From: Qipengyuania sp. S6317L1
GTDB taxonomy: Bacteria > Pseudomonadota > Alphaproteobacteria > Sphingomonadales > Sphingomonadaceae
Direction: 5' to 3'
DNA length: 64,000 nt
NCBI RefSeq assembly: GCF_023015615.1
Contig: NZ_JALKAJ010000002.1
Location: 634,501 to 698,500, forward strand
Shown here: positions 8,853 to 17,072 of the stretch, one piece after another
How positions within the stretch are numbered: the first letter of the stretch is position 1
Layout of the letters: every line of letters begins with the position of its first letter
Notes under the pieces: model-generated
Databases searched by the model: none
Seen by the model: only the letters and a program-made list of their open reading frames with translations
What the model was told of the DNA's origin: nothing
Made by a program: the position numbers and the translations under genes

Positions 8853-10439
8853 TTAAGTCACGGGTGCAGCCAACCCCCTCTCAATCAACTGATCGCAAGT
8901 CACAGGAGAACCGCTTGATGCAGTGAATTCTCGCTCCGCCTCCGAAAGCACATTTGCCGCAAATTCATCAGATTTATCCTCGAACTTTGTCATGAACTCT
9001 TCGGACGTAAGCAATGTTTCCCTAGGAATGATCGGAACTGTCGATGAACTGAATGGGGCGAAATAGCTTCCGAGTAAAGTCATCGTATCACTTTGCCGCC
9101 TTACCTCAAACAAATCAGATGTTTCTCCTTCAATCTGAATTTTCTGCCCCCTTGCTTCGGCAAAGTCACTGACGAATTGCATCGCTCGTTGGAATGCCTG
9201 AAATTGCGTAACCTCTCTGCTTTCGATTGTAGTTGGGAGAATTGAGCATTTGGTTGGATCAGGCGAACTTTCAGGAATACTGACTGCAAGCCTGGCACGA
9301 GTGACCACAGCCTCCCAATCGCGAGCCAGGCTCGCCCCGAGCGCACCCGATTGCGTTCTTCTGATTATGCCTTCCACCCTGCCAGTTACTTCCGACAGTG
9401 GAGCATCACGCGCATCTAGCGCAGTTTCCAATTCTTGTTGGAAGGTACTGAAATCCCGCATCGCGTAATACGAGGCTGTCGTACCCGGCGGGTGCTTGAC
9501 CACACTAAGTGTCATGTAGGTTTCACCGATGAATGCCTGAGGTTGCCCCCCTATCCATTCATACAACTTTCCGGTGTTATGGTCGAGGCGCAGATCTTCC
9601 CAGCGGAATTCCGTACGTCGTCTCTCATTGCGCCCAAGCACGTAGCGCCCTTCCTCGAATGGCGTCGCTTCTCCATCTACATTGGCGGTTCCCGGATCGA
9701 GCACGAAGCGGTACTCGAAAATGGTATCATCGTGAGAGTTGCTAAGTAGAGTTGCACCCAATTGCAGAAGTGTATTGTCCGCCCCGAAGTTAGGAACAGC
9801 GTTTGACGCCTCGCCCAATCGCGCCAGTGTTTCCAACAGCGCTGTAGCGGGCCCACTCGTACGATCGAGTTCAAGGACAATCAATTGTACACCAACAGGG
9901 TTGCCTCCGTATACTTCCGGGGCTTGCAGAACAATGTTGTTGAAATTCAAGTCCTGCTCTTCTTCGACATCCTCGCTAAAATATATCACTTTCGCAGTCG
10001 AAACGTCCATTGCGTCCGCAAATGCTGGCGCTCCTGCTGAAGTATCGGAAAACTCAAACACGTTTGCCAATATGACAATTTCACCAACAGCTCTAAATGG
10101 AATCTGCCCGCGTGATATTAATGGTAGGGACAGCTTTATTTCAGAAAGATCGGCAATCATCGCATGATCAAGACGTATAGAGTACACATCCCCATCTAAT
10201 ATTGGACGCCCATAACCCGGGTTTTGCCTGAGTAGTTTAGCCTCCAATAACAGATTGCATTCACTTGCACTTGCATTTGCGGAAGGATCCCAGTCACCCC
10301 GACAGCCAGCTTCAGCTGGATTTTCATCTGCAGATAAACTTGGAGGTGGCGCTGCGCGACGCATCTCGACTTCACCCAAATTCATGTTCGCACAAGAGGC
10401 AAGAAGCGGTAAAGAAATTAAGACACCGAGCTTTTTCAT
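8853..10439 (-). CDS. Orphan exported lipoprotein, unknown function
   Basis: 528 residues. It begins MKKLGVLISLPLLASCANMN, a lipoprotein signal with lipobox LASC (Cys 16), so it is probably anchored in the outer or inner membrane facing the periplasm. No known domain was recognised. Three other Cys (in GCRGDWD, SECNLLLE and TKCSILP) plus a late TCDQLIERG suggest disulphides in the mature protein. GGGGGAAAT precedes the ATG, so the start is secure. Codon usage is AT-richer than core genes. It lies in the tRNA-Thr island, convergent with nothing obvious and followed on its far side by the island end. Confidence 0.7.
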   Translation of the reverse strand: MKKLGVLISLPLLASCANMNLGEVEMRRAAPPPSLSADENPAEAGCRGDWDPSANASASECNLLLEAKLLRQNPGYGRPILDGDVYSIRLDHAMIADLSEIKLSLPLISRGQIPFRAVGEIVILANVFEFSDTSAGAPAFADAMDVSTAKVIYFSEDVEEEQDLNFNNIVLQAPEVYGGNPVGVQLIVLELDRTSGPATALLETLARLGEASNAVPNFGADNTLLQLGATLLSNSHDDTIFEYRFVLDPGTANVDGEATPFEEGRYVLGRNERRRTEFRWEDLRLDHNTGKLYEWIGGQPQAFIGETYMTLSVVKHPPGTTASYYAMRDFSTFQQELETALDARDAPLSEVTGRVEGIIRRTQSGALGASLARDWEAVVTRARLAVSIPESSPDPTKCSILPTTIESREVTQFQAFQRAMQFVSDFAEARGQKIQIEGETSDLFEVRRQSDTMTLLGSYFAPFSSSTVPIIPRETLLTSEEFMTKFEDKSDEFAANVLSEAEREFTASSGSPVTCDQLIERGLAAPVT

Positions 10440-10685
10440 ATTTCCCCCAAAGTATGCATTGTTCTAATTCAAAATTTCGCCTTCCAACACAGTGAAAATG
10501 CTAGCAAAAATTTGCGAATTGAATAATTCATCTCCAAGCTTCTGCAAAGTTTTACAAATCGTCAACCTTAAAATTTTTTATATTCATAATTTCAATTAAG
10601 TATTCCCTGTCAGCACCTATGGTTCAAAATTGAGGTTGTGATTTAAGGAGGATTTGAGCCTCGTCTCAGTGACGAAGGAACGACG
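10440..10685. other. AT-rich leader of lipoprotein gene and IS3 remnant end
   Basis: About 250 bp, strongly AT-rich to 10620, presumably holding the promoter of the lipoprotein gene on the minus strand. From about 10648 an imperfect inverted repeat (AGGATTTGAGCC ... GAGACCCAAATCCT) leads into the transposase remnant. Confidence 0.35.
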
Positions 10686-10921
10686 GTGAGACCCAAATCC
10701 TCAAAACCCAATGCGAGTGCTGAACTGGTAGTAAATGACATCCGCCGTCTGACGCGTCGGCACTTCTCAGCCGAGGACAAGATCAGGATCGTGCTTGAGG
10801 GTCTGCGCGGCGATGACAGCATTGCCGAGCTGTGCCGCAAGGAAGGCATTGCCCAGAGCCTGTATTCCACTTGATTCAAAGAGTTCCTGGAGTTGGCAAA
10901 CACAGGCTTGCTGGCGATACA
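10686..10921 (+). pseudogene. Degenerate IS3-family transposase orfA fragment
   Basis: The frame gives RRLTRRHFSAEDKIRIVLEG followed by LRGDDSIAELCRKEGIAQSL, the helix-turn-helix start of IS3-family OrfA. It then hits TGA at 10872, where related transposases read TWSKEFLE (a Trp codon turned stop). The following KEFLE codons are still readable before a probable one-base deletion. The match ends near 10921. No orfB (rve catalytic) part follows, so this is a dead remnant, about 80 codons of a family element of about 100. Confidence 0.7.
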
Positions 10922-10936
10922 GCTTTGTGACCCACA

Positions 10937-11440
10937 TTACAGCTTGGGAGCATAGTCGGCTTTGATTGGTTCACATGAGCCCCGCGCTCTAAGCAAGGTT
11001 GCCATATCAAATGGCTCTAGGCTCACAAGACGCGCCCAATGACCATCGGCTACTTCGTATTCATCCAATAGGCTGAACCAATTCGCCTGGCGTTTGAACC
11101 GCCCATGCAGGGCTGATCTATGGCAACGGCGACACATCCCGATCCATTTGGTTAAATCATAATAATCCTCAGCATGCTCATCATCAGCAGGTGCCTTACA
11201 GATATCGCATGTGGTCGGCCGTTCGGTGCTGCCCACCTTCGCCAGCCAGCTCGAAAGATCAGCAATCCTATACCGCTCACGATGGGTAAAGCCGTTATAT
11301 GATCCATCTTGATTTAGAACCGATCCGCCGGGCACTGCCCGCCTACCAGTTGAACGAAACGAGACATCAGAGGGAAAAGGACGCACTTCACGTCGAGGCA
11401 ATGCTGCAAGCAATGCATCTGGATCAAAAGAGAAAGCCAA
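10937..11440 (-). CDS. HNH-like zinc-binding protein
   Basis: 167 residues. The core CDICKAPADDEH ... EDYYDLTKWIGMCRRCHRS ALHGRF holds two CxxC pairs (TCDIC and CRRCH) and the H..R/LHGRF ending of HNH/beta-beta-alpha-metal nucleases. The first His of a canonical HNH is not clear: DDEHAEDYY stands where many members have HHxDY. It is therefore HNH-fold-like, with activity uncertain. Homologues of this kind occur as small solo genes in phages and islands. It lies directly beyond the IS3 remnant, inside the tRNA-Thr island. Confidence 0.6.
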   Translation of the reverse strand: MAFSFDPDALLAALPRREVRPFPSDVSFRSTGRRAVPGGSVLNQDGSYNGFTHRERYRIADLSSWLAKVGSTERPTTCDICKAPADDEHAEDYYDLTKWIGMCRRCHRSALHGRFKRQANWFSLLDEYEVADGHWARLVSLEPFDMATLLRARGSCEPIKADYAPKL

Positions 11441-11943
11441 AGATCGCCTCTACAATAAACAGTAATGGAAATAGCGTGATTGTTGGTTCGATTTCAATCT
11501 CAAAGTATGGAGTGGATCACTGCGCTCGCCCACAATTGAACCGTTAGCCGTCAGTCCGGTTTTGTGCGAAATTCCTAGATAGTTGCCTGACCGGTTTTTG
11601 GGCTTTGTTGAGCTGCTGCTCGATGACCGAAACCGGGGGTAGGAGCGGACATTCGATCGGATCACTAGGGTTTCTGGCGTTGGGGCCGCAAGCAGAGGGT
11701 CAGCTCTTGGCTAGTCGGAGCTGACGAGCGGACTTTCTGCTCCCTACCCAACCTAGATCGATAACGATTTCGTCGCCTGTGCATTGGCTACGTTCTCCGC
11801 ACGCGTGACCAATGGCTGATAAATGTAGTTGAGCGGTAGTGGCGAGGACATGGAAACCGCAAGCGTGCAGGCAGTTCTGAACGCGGCACATTCGGCTTGC
11901 AAATTACCGATCGATCTGTTGAATTTCTTGCCTTAGAAGAAAT
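11441..11943. other. Gene-free stretch with a dispersed-repeat core
   Basis: About 500 bp without a supportable gene. Contains the second copy of the AGCGGACATTC motif (11635-11654). Nothing else was recognised; it may hold the promoter of the TPR protein gene that starts at 11944. Confidence 0.4.
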
Positions 11944-13308
11944 ATGACGGTCAGTTTGGGGGGCGAATCTATGGAGCGTGATACTATTCGAAGCTGGTGT
12001 GCGTTCTATGCGCCAGTCCTCTGGGTCGCCGCCATTTGCAGCATTTCAGTTTGCCTCGTCGTTCTCGTTCACTCGCAACCTCTGATTGCGCAGGAAAACC
12101 CGCCTCCGAAGTCGCAGGCTACTGAAGCAACATCGCCTGTTCCGAATGGGGCAGCAGGTATACCAGACGACATCATGCTAGAGCTCCTACGCTCAACTTT
12201 GCGGCAAGAGCAAACCCAGACAGTAAGCGAAATAGCTCTCACCAATTTGGCGATCGCAGTGGCGCTTTTTGGGGCACTGATGACGGTGATCGTTATCTTC
12301 TTCGCTCTGCGAACCAAGGAGGCTGCCGTTGCCGAAGCTTCGTCGGAATTGATGCGAATGCGGCGAGATTTGCAACAACTCAAAAGCGCACTTCGAGAGG
12401 ATATCTCTAAGGAATTATCCGAAGCTGTCGAAAGGATCAGCGAGGTGTCGCAGAGTGGTCGACGCGATGATTTCCTCGATCGGATGATGGAGTTGGTTGC
12501 AGCGCAACACAAACTTTCACCAGATGAAAAGTTCAAACTTTCGATGCTTTCAGCAGATATCGGAGGGAAGGATGCGCGAGACCTTTCCTATTCCGATTTT
12601 CTTACGCTTCAGACCACACGCCTTGCTGAAAAGCGTCATGAAAGCGTCCGCGAACTGGCCCGCGTGATGATGAGCCATGACCGGGACGAACGCATTCGCG
12701 CCGCGGGTTATTTCTACCAAGGCACGGCGCTTCATCATCTTGGTCACCATGACGAGGCGTGCGAGGTGTTCGAGCAGGCGTGCAAGCTCTTTGCCGGGTC
12801 AGAGGATCAGGACGTCCGCTTCCAGCTTGCCAAAGTGCACAACAACCTGGTGCTGACCTACAACAAGCTCAAGGAATACGATAAAAGCCTAAGAGTGACT
12901 CATGACGGCTTGGGCCTTCTAAATTTGTTACCAGATGCCGACGCTAGGGGCATCCGCGTCAAACTGATGATAAACAAGGGCGATGCGCTTTCGCATCTCG
13001 GAAAGCAGGAAGAAGCGAGGAAGGCATATCATGCGTTGCTCGACCTATTCGACAAAGGCCTCAACTTTCCGGGTGCTCCCGAAACCCGGGCTCGCATCGA
13101 ATTCAACATCGCTTGCACCTACGGTCTCGAAGACAAGGTTTCGTCAGCCCTAAAACATTTGAGATACAGCCACTCGATCGCGCTGCTTCCAGATACGGGA
13201 CCCGATGCGCTCATGAAAGACCCGGACTTCAAACTCATCCGCGCAAAGTCCAGCTTCAAGAAATACGTTGCGAGACTTCCCTCGGCTGACGACGAACCGG
13301 GTTCTTGA
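11944..13308 (+). CDS. Membrane-anchored coiled-coil/TPR protein
   Basis: 454 residues from ATG 11944. An alternative ATG at 11971 has a better-placed GGGGGG ribosome site and would give 445 residues. There are two membrane segments, about residues 22-44 (VLWVAAICSISVCLVVLVH) and 99-122 (NLAIAVALFGALMTVIVIFF), followed by a charged coiled coil (about 125-165). A series of TPR-like helices runs through the rest (AAGYFYQGTALHHLGHHDEA, NNLVLTYNKLKEYDKSL, LINKGDALSHLGKQEEARKA). The repeats suggest protein-protein interaction on the cytoplasmic side. No enzymatic domain was recognised. It is island cargo, about 1.5 kb from the lipoprotein gene but on the opposite strand, so a shared function is only a guess. 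Confidence 0.7.
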   Translation: MTVSLGGESMERDTIRSWCAFYAPVLWVAAICSISVCLVVLVHSQPLIAQENPPPKSQATEATSPVPNGAAGIPDDIMLELLRSTLRQEQTQTVSEIALTNLAIAVALFGALMTVIVIFFALRTKEAAVAEASSELMRMRRDLQQLKSALREDISKELSEAVERISEVSQSGRRDDFLDRMMELVAAQHKLSPDEKFKLSMLSADIGGKDARDLSYSDFLTLQTTRLAEKRHESVRELARVMMSHDRDERIRAAGYFYQGTALHHLGHHDEACEVFEQACKLFAGSEDQDVRFQLAKVHNNLVLTYNKLKEYDKSLRVTHDGLGLLNLLPDADARGIRVKLMINKGDALSHLGKQEEARKAYHALLDLFDKGLNFPGAPETRARIEFNIACTYGLEDKVSSALKHLRYSHSIALLPDTGPDALMKDPDFKLIRAKSSFKKYVARLPSADDEPGS

Positions 13309-13583
13309 GTCTTTAGTTGCGCGGGCACCCTTAGGCTCGCGCGCCAACTTGCTTGCGTATCAGCGTCCACTTTTGGGCCTTCAAAGTGATTGCCGGAATA
13401 ACCGACTTGGGGGTAAAATCGGATCTCTGCGCGAAGGTCTGCAATTGGGTCGATAGCGGAAGGGCAGCTAATGAAGCTTTGGTCCGCTTAAGCCGACTTT
13501 GAGTATTGAACAGGAACCGCAATTATCATCCTGCGTCTGAATGGAGACCGCCAGCCGATAGGCTAACGGCCCCCAAGTGAGTA
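13309..13583. other. Gene-free gap
   Basis: No gene or RNA recognised between the TPR protein and the split gene remnant at 13584. Confidence 0.4.
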
Positions 13584-13966
13584 TTAGACCTTTATCTTCG
13601 CGGCAGCTTCCAAGGCAGTATTTGGATGAACGTGATAGTCTCCGTTTTCATCGGTCCACCAGTCGTGAAGAGCAGGGTTTAAGCCACAGTGTTTATGCAG
13701 CGTTTTCCCGACATGCTGCCGAGTGAAACCGAGCTTAGCTAAAATGCCCACAATTCTTCTCCCCTGCCTTATATTCTTGTGAAGACAGGCGGTAATAAGA
13801 ACGCGAGCCTGGTCAGGTTTACCTGTGTTTGGCCCGCAGTCGAAGCGGAGCTTTTCCCGGCGCTGAAAGAAGGCAAGGCTTGATTGTTTAGTTGCGAACG
13901 GATCATGTTCGCTGGTTGTTTCTGATATATAAATTCCTTGCTTGCTGGTGACCCAGCAAAAATTAA
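13584..13966 (-). pseudogene. C-terminal part of a gene truncated by the IS1595-type transposon
   Basis: On the minus strand a frame runs from the transposon edge (13966) to TAA at 13584 without any ATG, about 126 codons. It reads like protein (ACLHKNIRQGRRIVGILAKL, HDWWTDENGDYHVHPNTALE). It cannot start by itself: the transposon boundary supplies an in-frame TAA upstream. On the far side of the transposon, also on the minus strand, lies a fitting N-terminal stub (ATG at 17072, one membrane helix). The simplest reading is one host gene split by the insertion. The exact joint frame is uncertain because the junctions are T-rich. Function is unrecognised. Confidence 0.45.
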
Positions 13967-13992
13967 GGGGCTTATATACTTAGCTAGCCATA
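13967..13992 (+). repeat. Left terminal inverted repeat of the IS1595-type element
   Basis: Starts GGGGCTTATATAC and ends GCTAGCCATA. Reverse-complementing 16982-17007 gives 21 identities over 26 bases. The repeat starts 67 bp before the transposase ATG. Confidence 0.75.
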
Positions 13993-14033
13993 TTTAGCTT
14001 GACCTTCTAGCCGCATTTGGCTAGTTAGGTTGC

Positions 14034-14978
14034 ATGAGCAGCAAACAAGACAAACCAGAGACTATCAGCCTCTACCAATTTTTCGAGCGCTTTCCGAATG
14101 AGGAAGCCGCCCGCAAGTATTTCGAGAACAACCGCTGGGGCGATGAACCTGTTTGCCCTCACTGTGGCAGCATCAACGCCCACGAGTGCAAAGATCACAA
14201 GCCAATGCCCTATCGGTGCCGCGATTGCCGCAAGCACTTTAGCGTTCGCACTGGCACCGTACTCGCTGAGAGCCGCCTACCGCTGCACAAATGGCTCATG
14301 GCGATCTACATGATGACTACGGCGCGTAAGGGCATCCCTTCTACTCAAATGGCGCGTGAACTCGGCATCACTCAAAAGTCTGCATGGTTTCTCGCTCAGC
14401 GCATCCGCGAAACTTGGCTTGGCGGTTCAAACTCTGGGGATATGGGCAATGAAGCCCAAGCTGATGAAACCTTCATTGGCGGCAAAGAGAAGAACAAACA
14501 CGCGAACAAGAAGCTTCGCGCTGGCCGTGGTGCCGTTGGCAAGGTCGCCGTTATGGGCATTCGCGACCAACATGGCGAAGTACGTGCTACTCCTATCGCA
14601 GACACCCGCTCAGAGACGCTACAAGGCTATATTAGCGCCAATGTGCCAGAAGGCTCTAGCGTGGTTACCGATCAGTTCTCAGCCTATCAGGGCCTCAATG
14701 AGCGTGGCTATGTGCATCACACCGTCAATCACTCGATTGGTGAGTACGTCCGGCACTACTGCTTGCACACAAACGGCATTGAAAGCTTCTGGGCATTGCT
14801 GAAACGAGGCTACTATGGCGTGTATCACTATATGTCACCTAAGCACCTCCACCGCTACGTCAGCGAATTTTCATTCCGTCACAACACTGCTCGGGTTGAT
14901 ACCCTGCAATTCATCGACATGACTGCCACACGTATGGCGGGTAAGCGTCTCACCTATAAGGAACTCACGAATGGCTGA
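14034..14978 (+). CDS. IS1595-family transposase
   Basis: 314 residues. An N-terminal zinc ribbon (CPHCGSINAHECKDH ... YRCRDCRKHFSVRTGT, residues about 41-78) precedes a helix-turn-helix (STQMARELGITQKSAWFLAQ) and the ISXO2-like DDE domain. Catalytic candidates are Asp in QADETFIGG, Asp in VVTDQFSAYQGL and Glu in NGIESFWALLKR. The motif HYMSPKHLHRYVSEFSFRHN near the end is characteristic of the IS1595 family. The length is normal for the family and no frameshift is seen, so the enzyme may still be active. Its stop overlaps the start of the P63C gene. Confidence 0.9.
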   Translation: MSSKQDKPETISLYQFFERFPNEEAARKYFENNRWGDEPVCPHCGSINAHECKDHKPMPYRCRDCRKHFSVRTGTVLAESRLPLHKWLMAIYMMTTARKGIPSTQMARELGITQKSAWFLAQRIRETWLGGSNSGDMGNEAQADETFIGGKEKNKHANKKLRAGRGAVGKVAVMGIRDQHGEVRATPIADTRSETLQGYISANVPEGSSVVTDQFSAYQGLNERGYVHHTVNHSIGEYVRHYCLHTNGIESFWALLKRGYYGVYHYMSPKHLHRYVSEFSFRHNTARVDTLQFIDMTATRMAGKRLTYKELTNG

Positions 14979-15954
14979 TGATAAGAAGATCATCAAACCG
15001 ATTGATGCTGATTTTGATGACGTCGCCAAGGCAATGACGCCGCGTGTACCTTCAAGCGAAAAGGGCAAACTGCCATCCGCTCGATACGCTGGCGCACTTT
15101 CTCTTGGTGATGCAGAGATTGGTTGTGCGGTGCTAGAGGATGGCACAAGACTTCTAACTCAAAGTGACATGATGCGCGCCCTCGGACGTGCGAGACAGGC
15201 GAAGGGACGAGGCTTCTACGATGCTGACGTCAACTTGCCAGCCTTCCTCACCGCCAAGAACCTAAAAGAGTTTATTCCTAGAGACTTGTATGTGACGTCT
15301 AGTCAAATCGAGTTTACAATGCCTAACGGTCAAAAGGCGTTTGGTTATCGCGCTGAACTTCTCCCGCAAGTCTGCGAAGTATATCTCGAAGCTAGAGATG
15401 CAGGCGCACTCGTTCAGTCTCAAATGCACGTTGCAAAGCAAGCCGACTTACTCGTTCGCAGCCTCGCAAAGGTCGGTATCGTTGCGCTTGTGGATGAGGC
15501 GACTGGCTACCAGCGTGATCGCGGCCACGATGCGCTACGCCTCTTGCTTGAAAAATACATCGCGGAAGGCCTGCAAAAGTGGATACACACCTTCCCTGAT
15601 TCTTTTTTCGCCGAGCTGGATAGACTTTACGATAACGCGCCGACTACTCCGCGTTCGCGTCCACAATACTATGGGAAGTTCATCAACAAATACATCTATG
15701 ACCCGATTGAGCACGGCTACGTCAAAGCGAAGCTTAATGAGCTTAATATCACGGATGAGGGCAAGCGTAAGGCACGTTTCCACCAGTGGCTAACTGACGA
15801 GGGCCGCACCATCCTGACACGCCAGATTGGCAAGGTCGAGGGCGTGATGGAAATGTGCGATGATATTGATCACTTCAAGCGGGTCGCTCGACGTCAAAAG
15901 ACTGTGTCTGTGGCACCCTACCTGTTCGACGAAATGAACCGGATTATAGACTAG
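14971..15954 (+). CDS. P63C-domain protein (transposon passenger)
   Basis: 327 residues. The start codon lies 8 bases before the transposase stop, so translation is probably coupled to it. The C-terminal half carries the P63C domain signature (PQYYGKFINKYIYDPIEHG, then KARFHQWLTDEGRTILTRQI and VEGVMEMCDDIDHFKRV). The N-terminal half (RLLTQSDMMRALGRARQAKG) resembles the start of KilA-N/antirepressor-type phage proteins. P63C-domain proteins are known from phages and as passengers of IS1595-like elements; their function is not established. Convergent with the toxin-like gene, overlapping its end by 4 bp. Confidence 0.75.
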   Translation: MADDKKIIKPIDADFDDVAKAMTPRVPSSEKGKLPSARYAGALSLGDAEIGCAVLEDGTRLLTQSDMMRALGRARQAKGRGFYDADVNLPAFLTAKNLKEFIPRDLYVTSSQIEFTMPNGQKAFGYRAELLPQVCEVYLEARDAGALVQSQMHVAKQADLLVRSLAKVGIVALVDEATGYQRDRGHDALRLLLEKYIAEGLQKWIHTFPDSFFAELDRLYDNAPTTPRSRPQYYGKFINKYIYDPIEHGYVKAKLNELNITDEGKRKARFHQWLTDEGRTILTRQIGKVEGVMEMCDDIDHFKRVARRQKTVSVAPYLFDEMNRIID

Positions 15955-16427
15955 ACTGGATACACATCGTGGTTCTGATCAAGGTAGACCAGAAAGAATG
16001 CGTCTTTGACTCGGAAGCCGTGAACTCTGCTTTCGCCATCTACCCTCAGCTCGAACCAAGTTAGGTCTGGGCTAAAGGTCTCCAGCTCAGGATGTTTCGG
16101 CAATACATCGTGGTTCGTGTGAACTGTGTAGCCAAGCCCTACCTTGTTTCCTGCTTTGCCCCCAGTTGCGTATATCTGAGACCAGTTCATCTGGGTTAGT
16201 TGCCTACAGAATGCGCTAAACGCCTGTAGCTTGGCCTTGGTCCAATCTGACAGACATTGGTGATCGGGGCTGTAGTATTTGAGATTCACGTAAGGGCGCT
16301 CACCGTCCCTACGCTCGTGCTTGACCCCAAGCAGTGTAGCTTCGCGCAAATTCAGGTCAGACGCTTCCGACGTCCTCCCTCCTTGTTGTGCTGCTACCTT
16401 CCTAAGCTTCTTGTTAGCCTTCGCCAT
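15951..16427 (-). CDS. Putative toxin partner of the Panacea antitoxin
   Basis: 158 residues. The start codon (ATG 16427) lies inside the last codons of the Panacea gene, overlapping 14 bp, so the two form an antitoxin-first bicistron. The C-terminal part (LTWFELRVDGESRVHGFRVK, then DAFFLVYLDQNHDVYPV) has the strand pattern and R-x-x-G-F...FFLVYLD-x-NH core seen in RelE/ParE-like and other small interferase-type proteins, but no firm family was identified. The N-terminal region is basic (KANKKLRKVAAQQGG). The toxin role is inferred from the genetic layout, not from a recognised domain. Confidence 0.5.
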   Translation of the reverse strand: MAKANKKLRKVAAQQGGRTSEASDLNLREATLLGVKHERRDGERPYVNLKYYSPDHQCLSDWTKAKLQAFSAFCRQLTQMNWSQIYATGGKAGNKVGLGYTVHTNHDVLPKHPELETFSPDLTWFELRVDGESRVHGFRVKDAFFLVYLDQNHDVYPV

Positions 16428-16899
16428 CCTCTACCTGATCATAGAGGGCGCGATAATAAGCTGCCATGTGGTCTTTATTTATGACCGCATTTGAGCGGGC
16501 CTCAGCAGGCAGGTCACCTCGCGCCTGAATCCAAGGGTCTTCGCTATGCGTCATCCGCTCTAGGTGCTTTGCCGAAAACTCACCAAACACCGCTAAAATC
16601 TCGCGGAGGTGATCTTCATCTTCCTCCGCAAGTTCAGGCACCTCGTCGGGCGCGCCCAATGCGGCCCATCCCGCCTCCTTGTACTCGTGAAAGACAGACT
16701 CAGCCACAGGCCCATGCGCCCAAGCTTGCAGGTCTTCATCAAAAAGGGCGCGCGCACGCTCAGGTAGCGCGAGAGACCATGCCTGCGCGTAATAAATCAA
16801 TTTTTGCAGCTTCAGGTGCGTGATTGAGTCACCGGAATCTCGGTCAATCGCTCCAAGAAGCCACTTTGCAATCTGGCTCGCAGTATACGGTGCGGGCAT
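16414..16899 (-). CDS. Panacea-domain (SocA-like, DUF4065) antitoxin
   Basis: 161 residues from ATG 16899, chosen over 16932 because GGAGGG sits just upstream. It carries the Panacea/DUF4065 signature: HLKLQKLIYYAQAWSLAL, LFDEDLQAWAHGPVAESVFH and a C-terminal helix bundle ending in NAVINKDHMAAYY. SocA/Panacea proteins act as antitoxins for very varied toxin domains. Here it precedes and overlaps a small basic-to-beta protein in one transcript. It is carried between the inverted repeats of an IS1595-family transposon. Confidence 0.82.
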   Translation of the reverse strand: MPAPYTASQIAKWLLGAIDRDSGDSITHLKLQKLIYYAQAWSLALPERARALFDEDLQAWAHGPVAESVFHEYKEAGWAALGAPDEVPELAEEDEDHLREILAVFGEFSAKHLERMTHSEDPWIQARGDLPAEARSNAVINKDHMAAYYRALYDQVEDGEG

Positions 16900-16958
16900 A
16901 GCAGCCCTCCATCTACCCCGCTGCCTACCCACATATGGCGGATTTACAACCCCACCTG

Positions 16959-17072
16959 CTAGCCACTTGCACTCCCGACGCTATGGCTAGTCAGGTATAT
17001 AGACCCCAAAAAAATCCCCCCTACGGCGAGAAGTAGGCTAGTTACGAGCATAGATTTATCCAAGTGATCCAT
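16959..17072 (-). pseudogene. N-terminal stub of the gene split by the transposon
   Basis: ATG at 17072 opens 37 codons: a short polar start then a membrane helix (MLVTSLLLAVGGIFLGSIYL), running into the right end of the transposon and stopping at TAG 16959 inside it. Same strand and correct order to be the missing start of the remnant at 13584-13966. If rejoined, the product would be a single-pass membrane protein. The helix is host sequence up to 17008; the last codons are transposon. Confidence 0.4.
16982..17007 (-). repeat. Right terminal inverted repeat of the IS1595-type element
   Basis: Reverse complement begins GGGGTCTATATACC and ends ACTAGCCATA, pairing with the left repeat at 13967-13992 (21 of 26 identical). 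Confidence 0.75.

Larger units (their letters stand above)
13967..17007. mobile_element. IS1595-family transposon with passenger genes
   Basis: A 3041 bp element: transposase (14034-14978), overlapping P63C-domain gene, toxin-like gene and Panacea antitoxin gene. Its ends are inverted repeats (13967-13992 and 16982-17007) that match at 21 of 26 bases, beginning GGGG and containing TATATAC and GCTAGCCATA. The 8 bp on either side (AAAATTAA and AAAAAAAT) agree at five positions, so a clear target duplication is not visible. IS1595-family elements normally make 8 bp duplications and prefer AT-rich sites, which fits only partly. Confidence 0.75.

Noticed and set aside
13959..17015. Target-site duplication of the IS1595-type element
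   Set aside because: The flanking 8-mers match at only 5 of 8 positions, so a duplication cannot be claimed, although the inverted repeats are convincing.
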